A program made the position numbers and the translations under genes. A stretch of 64,000 bases of DNA from Paragonimus skrjabini miyazakii. Lineage: Eukaryota; Platyhelminthes; Trematoda; Plagiorchiida; Troglotrematidae. The notes beneath the pieces were generated by a model, which worked only from the letters and a program-made list of their open reading frames with translations, did not search any database and was not told the DNA's origin. This document shows, piece after piece, positions 55,201 through 61,700 of this stretch; positions within the stretch are counted from its first letter, which is position 1; the number at the start of each line of letters is the position of its first letter. The stretch lies in NCBI GenBank assembly GCA_014338405.1, contig JTDE01000189.1:67851-131850 (forward strand), written 5' to 3'.

Positions 55201-55670
55201 TACATGCACCCGAAGAGTCAAGACTTACAATTCTGTTCAAAGTTAACATAACGAGAGGAGTAACACAACTGGATTTGGGGGAAGACTTTCAACGGTTACC
55301 AACGTAGCATTCTGGAAGTTCCGTGTTCTCAATAAGAGAGAGCCGGTTTTCTTTCATACAAAATCTCTCGAAAATTCAGTGAAATGAAAGCTATATCGAA
55401 ACAGTGCAAAATGGTACACATAATCTTGCTAAAAAATATATAAAACACGACACACCTTACTGTATCTCGTAGAACAGTCAGTAGAACATTCCGAAGTACA
55501 CAAACGTCTGCGCTCTTAGTAGCCCATATATACGGACGGACACGTATTAAAATATAGAAGGACGTCTATAAATATATATCACATATATATATATATATAC
55601 CTATGAGTGTGTGATTATGTGGTCATATATATGTGGGCATATATATCTATCCATATCCAGATGTGCATAT

Positions 55671-55707
<37 letters not shown>

Positions 55708-58700
55708 TCATTATACAGATCGATACGTTAACACTTGTCTTCTTTCCATGTAAATATATATACTTTTATATCGATACATTTGTAATTACGGGTATTATGG
55801 TAAACTGGCTGCCTCAATAAAGTCTACAGTGAAATATGAGTGAAATATAGTCTATCTCATATGATTTCTAGAAGCTAGCCTCTCCTAACTTTTAACACAC
55901 AGACTAGCTGTTCTAGTCTTTGAACGGACTGATCACTTACCACTGGTGGGTTCCATGCTAGTTTGCACGAGTCGCCCGTCACATCGCTGATCTCTAGTGG
56001 GCCTTTCGGGGCATCTGGTGGTCCTTGGACCTTGATGATGATCGGAGCAGTGGCTTCTCCTTTTTCATTCTTAAGACTGATTTCGTATGGACCTGCATCA
56101 TCTTTTTCTACTTTAGTATCCTTTATAATAACTTCATCCGGAGTAACAGTCACTTTGAACCGGTTGGTGTCCAACGGAACTGGTATACCATTCTGGAAGG
56201 CAATCATCAGATTGTCCAATAATCAGGTTGGTTCATAACTCAGGATAAAAGGTGCAGAGTAAAACGTTAATCACAATCAAGCAACTGCAACTGAATGAGT
56301 TTCCTTTTAAATGGGGACTAAACTAAAGAACGACGCTTTCAGGAAAACAGCTGCAAAAATGTCAACTGTGGGGAGAATATCATCAACCATGAGCCCGATA
56401 TTACTATTACAAGCCGATAAATTGCTTCCCCTGGAGTTGCCAACCCCGGTTAGTAATCCGTCAATTCCAACCCGTATACACAGCGAGATGTGTGCAAGGC
56501 ACTGAATGTGATCTGATTCACATGTTGCCAGACGCTTCTAGTATTCGTGCTCCATGGAATCAATAAGTGCCAGCTATCAAGAAAAGTACATGAACATTTG
56601 TAATGCTCGCAAACTAAACGACTACCCACATAATGACTAAACTCATCGTAAATTTTTGAATTTTCTTGGAAGTTTGAATATGGGGATGACGGTAGTGGAT
56701 CAGAACCATGCACTATGTGGGTTCTAATCAGAATCGAAATATGTTCACGTTGTTATCGTGACATCGTCACAGACGGTCACCTCACTTCCGATAGCGTGAG
56801 AATATGTACCCTGTCGATCTAAACTTAGCCTGTTGGTTCCACTGACAAATATGAATAACTAATAAAGTGCGTCGAAAAGTAAATTTTTAAAGCCTTCGTT
56901 AGATAAAGAAAGTTTATAGACCTGAATGAAAATGCACACCTACTTTGGTCATCTCAACCTTGTCTGGTGGACTGCCGGTAAACGGAATACGTATGTCACA
57001 TGGTTCACCCAAACGAGCATTGACATCCTTGGGTGCGTTTGCACTGATTTTCGGTGCGACTGGGAAGAACAGAGAACAAATCGATAAGAAATTAAATAAG
57101 AACTAGCAGAATGTGTGACGACCATAAATGTTAAGAGAATAGACAGTTCCACCTGCGGCGTACATCAACAATGACTTTTGTTCTGCAATTACCCAGTTCC
57201 CTGACTTTCGAGTTGGTATTTCCAAGGTGAATCACTTGTGATGCATTACAGCTATTCAGAATGATTACTGATAAAACTGGGCCCGAACAGGGTAGACACA
57301 AAGACCTCGTTTACGAATGTGTGAAATCAAGTCAGTCGACTCAGATAAATCAGTTGCTGATTTAAGTAATTCTAGTTCCACAAATGTTTAGGAGTAGGAC
57401 ATCGTTTTAGACTGACAAAGAATTTAAAAAAAACTACTGTCCATGATAATGGCAGTAAAAAGAGAAAATCGACACTATTGGTTGCCAGTGAATACCGAGG
57501 TTTACAAAGCGGTAGTGGAACTTGTTTTCAGTAGTTCATCATCAGGAAAAGTGTAGAACCCTGGTTGATATGACATCACAGTGAAAAGGCCCACGGATGG
57601 AAACAGTACTGTTGGTATTACGCAGATGACAGGTCAAGTCACTAGCCATCGGTTAGGCTATCGTAACCCAGCTGATATTTTCTACATTGTGTGAAAATGT
57701 TACAGTTGTTTATTTCCAACTTTGAGAAACAGTAGAAATATTTGTCATAACACAACCATCGTAACGAAATAGTGCAGAGGATTTGGTTTGTTACTAACAG
57801 GTAGTGTGACTTATTTGACCGTTTTCATGAGACGCTACCGATAAAAATTTGATTTTGGGCTGAATCCGAGCTAGTGGTGGAAACCCCATGGATCGACGAC
57901 GTCGACCGAGCATCACTTACACATAGTTAGTGGAGTTAATACAGCTTTCAGAGAGACACTAGTGAATCGATCGCCATTTGTGAGCCGGCAATGGCACAGA
58001 AACATTTTCATACTGTGGACCCTTTGGGGACAGTTTAAGACCAGAATAAGTGGATACTTGTGTTCATTAGCTCCCGTTGATAGCATTTTATCAATTCAGT
58101 GAATGTACATTTAACCACAACAAAAGAGACAGCCACGTTCGACCATTCTATAGTTGTTTTGGTTGACCTTGGATCGATCAGCTATGTCAACCCACCAACT
58201 GACATCATGTTCATTGGCTGAAAAATGCCACTTACGAACCGCTTATCTGGTTTGCTATCTACGTGGAACATACAGTGTACAAACGCGTCATTCGAGATTT
58301 TTTGGTTCTGTGTAGAAATCAAAACACTGCACAAACGTGCAGGCAGTCAAACCAGTGAAAGCCAAACACCAAAAACGAAACCGCCATCCTTTCTCTGGTA
58401 GCCCCTTACCAACTGGTTTTTGGACTTTGACCAGCGCTGTTGGCTCACTCGGCTCTCCCGGCCCTGCCGCGTTCACTGGCACCACGCGAAATTCGAATTC
58501 TTTACCTTTCGGTAAATTCTTCACAGTGAAATTCGTGCCTGTGACTGGTGTTGTGTTGGCCCTGCATAGTGCACAAAGAAAACCAAGAACCTGTTTAAAC
58601 TAGCTTATGATGACTAGGTTACAAACACATGAGTATGTGTTGGATTAAAGCAATGCAACTACACTGAATAAAGCAAACTCAGCCACATGCAAGGAATAAT

Positions 58701-61700
58701 TTCTACACTGCGGGATGGGGGAAAACATATAAGTTGATGAGCGAAAAGTCAACAAATGGCTGACTGACCGACTGAATTGCTAACCGATTGACGGATTGAT
58801 CGGTGGTCTGAATGATTGGCATACTTAATTGCAAACTCGTCAATAGATTTACGATCACCTTGCTACCTATTATCATGAGAACATTTGGAGCGTACACACA
58901 AACACTGTTAAAATATACAAGCAGTTCGTCAGGTATAGATGGTAAGATTATGACGAGACAAGCTGATTAAATGACACGATAAATTATACCAGCCCGTGAA
59001 AGAATCCTAACACGTTTGTTGACAGCATGGCAATAAAATATTCAAAGGTAAATAACGATCAAGCATACCGATCATCAGACACTTCATCGCACTAGCTTGA
59101 TTACTTTGGTCATTCATCAATGCTTTTGTTTAAGTGCTGCGAAGGTGGAGTACCTGATGCGAATAAATGTGAATGTTAGTTGGCAGGGGATGGATGAATC
59201 GAAAATAGAAGGTTCTAGTTCAAAAGTTGAAAGATACAAAGTGTCTGTTTGCTAATTTCTGCTTGGACATCTATTTTTTACTGAATGCGTGACAGACCGA
59301 TCACAGTGTGTAAGAGATCAGTGAGTACTCCATCCTTTCAGTCTGTAACTATAAAGGCCTTCGTTCTGTCCCTTCCTTCTCTAACTTCGTACCACTGAAC
59401 TCAGGGTTTAAATCTGGATTCCGTTCCTCATGTTTCGATCTCTTCAAACGTTGTCTACACAACTGATAAGTTCAGTTCATTAACCCTTCCCCCACCCCCA
59501 ATGAGCATGCCTTTCCACATCGAAATTAACTACACAGTGAACATCTCGTATTCTTTACCAGACCCAGCAACGAGTTCCTAAAATCTTCTTCCTCATTATC
59601 CTTCGTTTTTGTCACTCATGCATATTGTAGCGAAAAGGCGTTCAATAAGTACAATCTTTATTGTCCAACTCGCTTGTTACCATGCTACGCGAGCGCTCGC
59701 GTTTATTAGTCAGAAACCCAGACCAAAACACCCTCTGGTTTCTGCTCACATATCGTGTGCACTTCTGCCCGGTTTACGTGTGTGATCGGTACCTTATACC
59801 GGGAGGTTTTTTGCCTGTCATTCCTCGTCTGTTGGTCCAGACTCTCATGTTGTCCGCAATCTATTCATTGTGGACTTTGACCGTATTCTACGACCGTGTC
59901 GAGATATTCCGTCGAATGTTGGAATACCCGCACCTTCGGTTTGATAATCCACCACAATATGTGCACGCCACTATGTTCGCCGTCTTCAGTGCGGTTGCCT
60001 ATTGTTATACCATTGTCAAAGTGAACTTTGTCCAAAGGACCGATAGGCGAATTTCTAAATCTAACCAGGTGCAATAGTTTTATCAAAGAGGATTCTCGTT
60101 TGTTGGAACAAAGTTTTGCATGACTTTAATACGCGGAGTGAATTTTCGCATCACAGTTAACAGGGATAACGCCAAGATACCTCAAGCTGTTAAGATAATC
60201 GCAAAGAAAACTTACTTGCTCGTAATGTTGTGTTATTCTCAATCCATTTATCGAAAACTTACTTTGACCAGGATTTATCTCCTTTAGCTCGTTTCTCAAC
60301 AATGTAACCGGTCACCGGACCTTTACGTGGTTGTTCCCAAGCCAACGACACTGAGTCATCACTTGTGTCCTCCACGGTTGGTTTCGACATACCCGAAGGT
60401 GGATCTAGAAAGTGCGGCAGATTGGAAGGGGAAGGTGACATTGAACAGTAAGGCAAAGTTGTGAAAAATAAATATAGTGAAACTTGGAACAATTGGTTCC
60501 CTTGAACAGTTTGAACAAAACAGTTAGCATACGAGAACTGGTAGATGCAAGCATTTCATATTGACTCGTCAACACTAACACGGTTGGTTTTTTTAAAAAT
60601 AGCAAACAACTAGAAGGGCGGGTAATCAATGAGTGGATTAGGATAGATCATTAAGACCAGGGAAGGGTCAAATTCACGAACAGTTGTTTCTGAACACAAA
60701 GAGGTGGTTTGAGTCGATTGATTGCGACTGCTTCGGCAAACCGCAAGAATTTTGGGTTAAAATGACGTAACAGGATTCTGAATGTATAAGATGGATCGAT
60801 AAGATGACCAGTGGTCTAGCGATTGTGTCTAGCGACTAAGGAAACTGGCTGTTTACGTGTTTCAGCAACATTACCATTATCTGGTAACACGGACTTCTGC
60901 ACCCATTTAGGTAAATGTTCCTTCATTCTGAAGCTCAAGCATCTCTCGGTTCTGTCCATGTAACTTTCCCACAGTTACATTCACAATGGTAAATACAATA
61001 CGATGTGGCACCGATAGGTTGATCTACTTTGACTGAAGACACCGGTAACTTCTGAGCGATTACACGGAGTTCGGCTGCATTGGACTTTCGCTTAATTGAA
61101 TTCCTCAACCGTTGTGTTGTTTGAAGCATGATATAATCACCCTCAAAAAGCAGCTCTATGTAGACCTTTTTTTCTACAGTGACCACCTCCTCGGGTGGTA
61201 CATTTTGTCTACTGTGCCTATCTATGAACCTGCTGGGGGTAACCATTTGACTGTAGGACAGTAGTCAGGTCTAGTTCTTCCACAAGACTGTCGTGCGTAC
61301 AGATTCGTCTTGCTCGTGTGAACAGAGTATTCATTTATGTTCGGTTGTGTTGGACAGGCCCATCTTGTCGCAATCCACCGAGTGTTTAGAAACAACCGTT
61401 CGTGAATTTGACTTTCCTCTAGACTTAATGATCTATCCTAATCCGCTCATTGATTATTCACCCCTCTAGTTGTTTGCTATTTAAAAAAACCACGCGTGTT
61501 ATTGTAAATTTGGTACTGACGAGTCAATATGAAAGGCTTGCATCTACCAGCTATCGTATTCTAACCGCTTTGTTCAAATACAGTGAAGACAAATTATGGT
61601 TGTTTTAAGCTTTTTCGTAAGATTGCTGCTTTTGACTGATTAGGGAGAAATATAATTTTCTGAACAGATTGTCAGACATATACGGAACTCCATAAGACAG

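Noticed and set aside
59661..60077. Hydrophobic 138-codon plus-strand frame
   Set aside because: Its first half lies inside the repeat shared with 63756-63970, so it is repeat-derived; the rest has no domain support.
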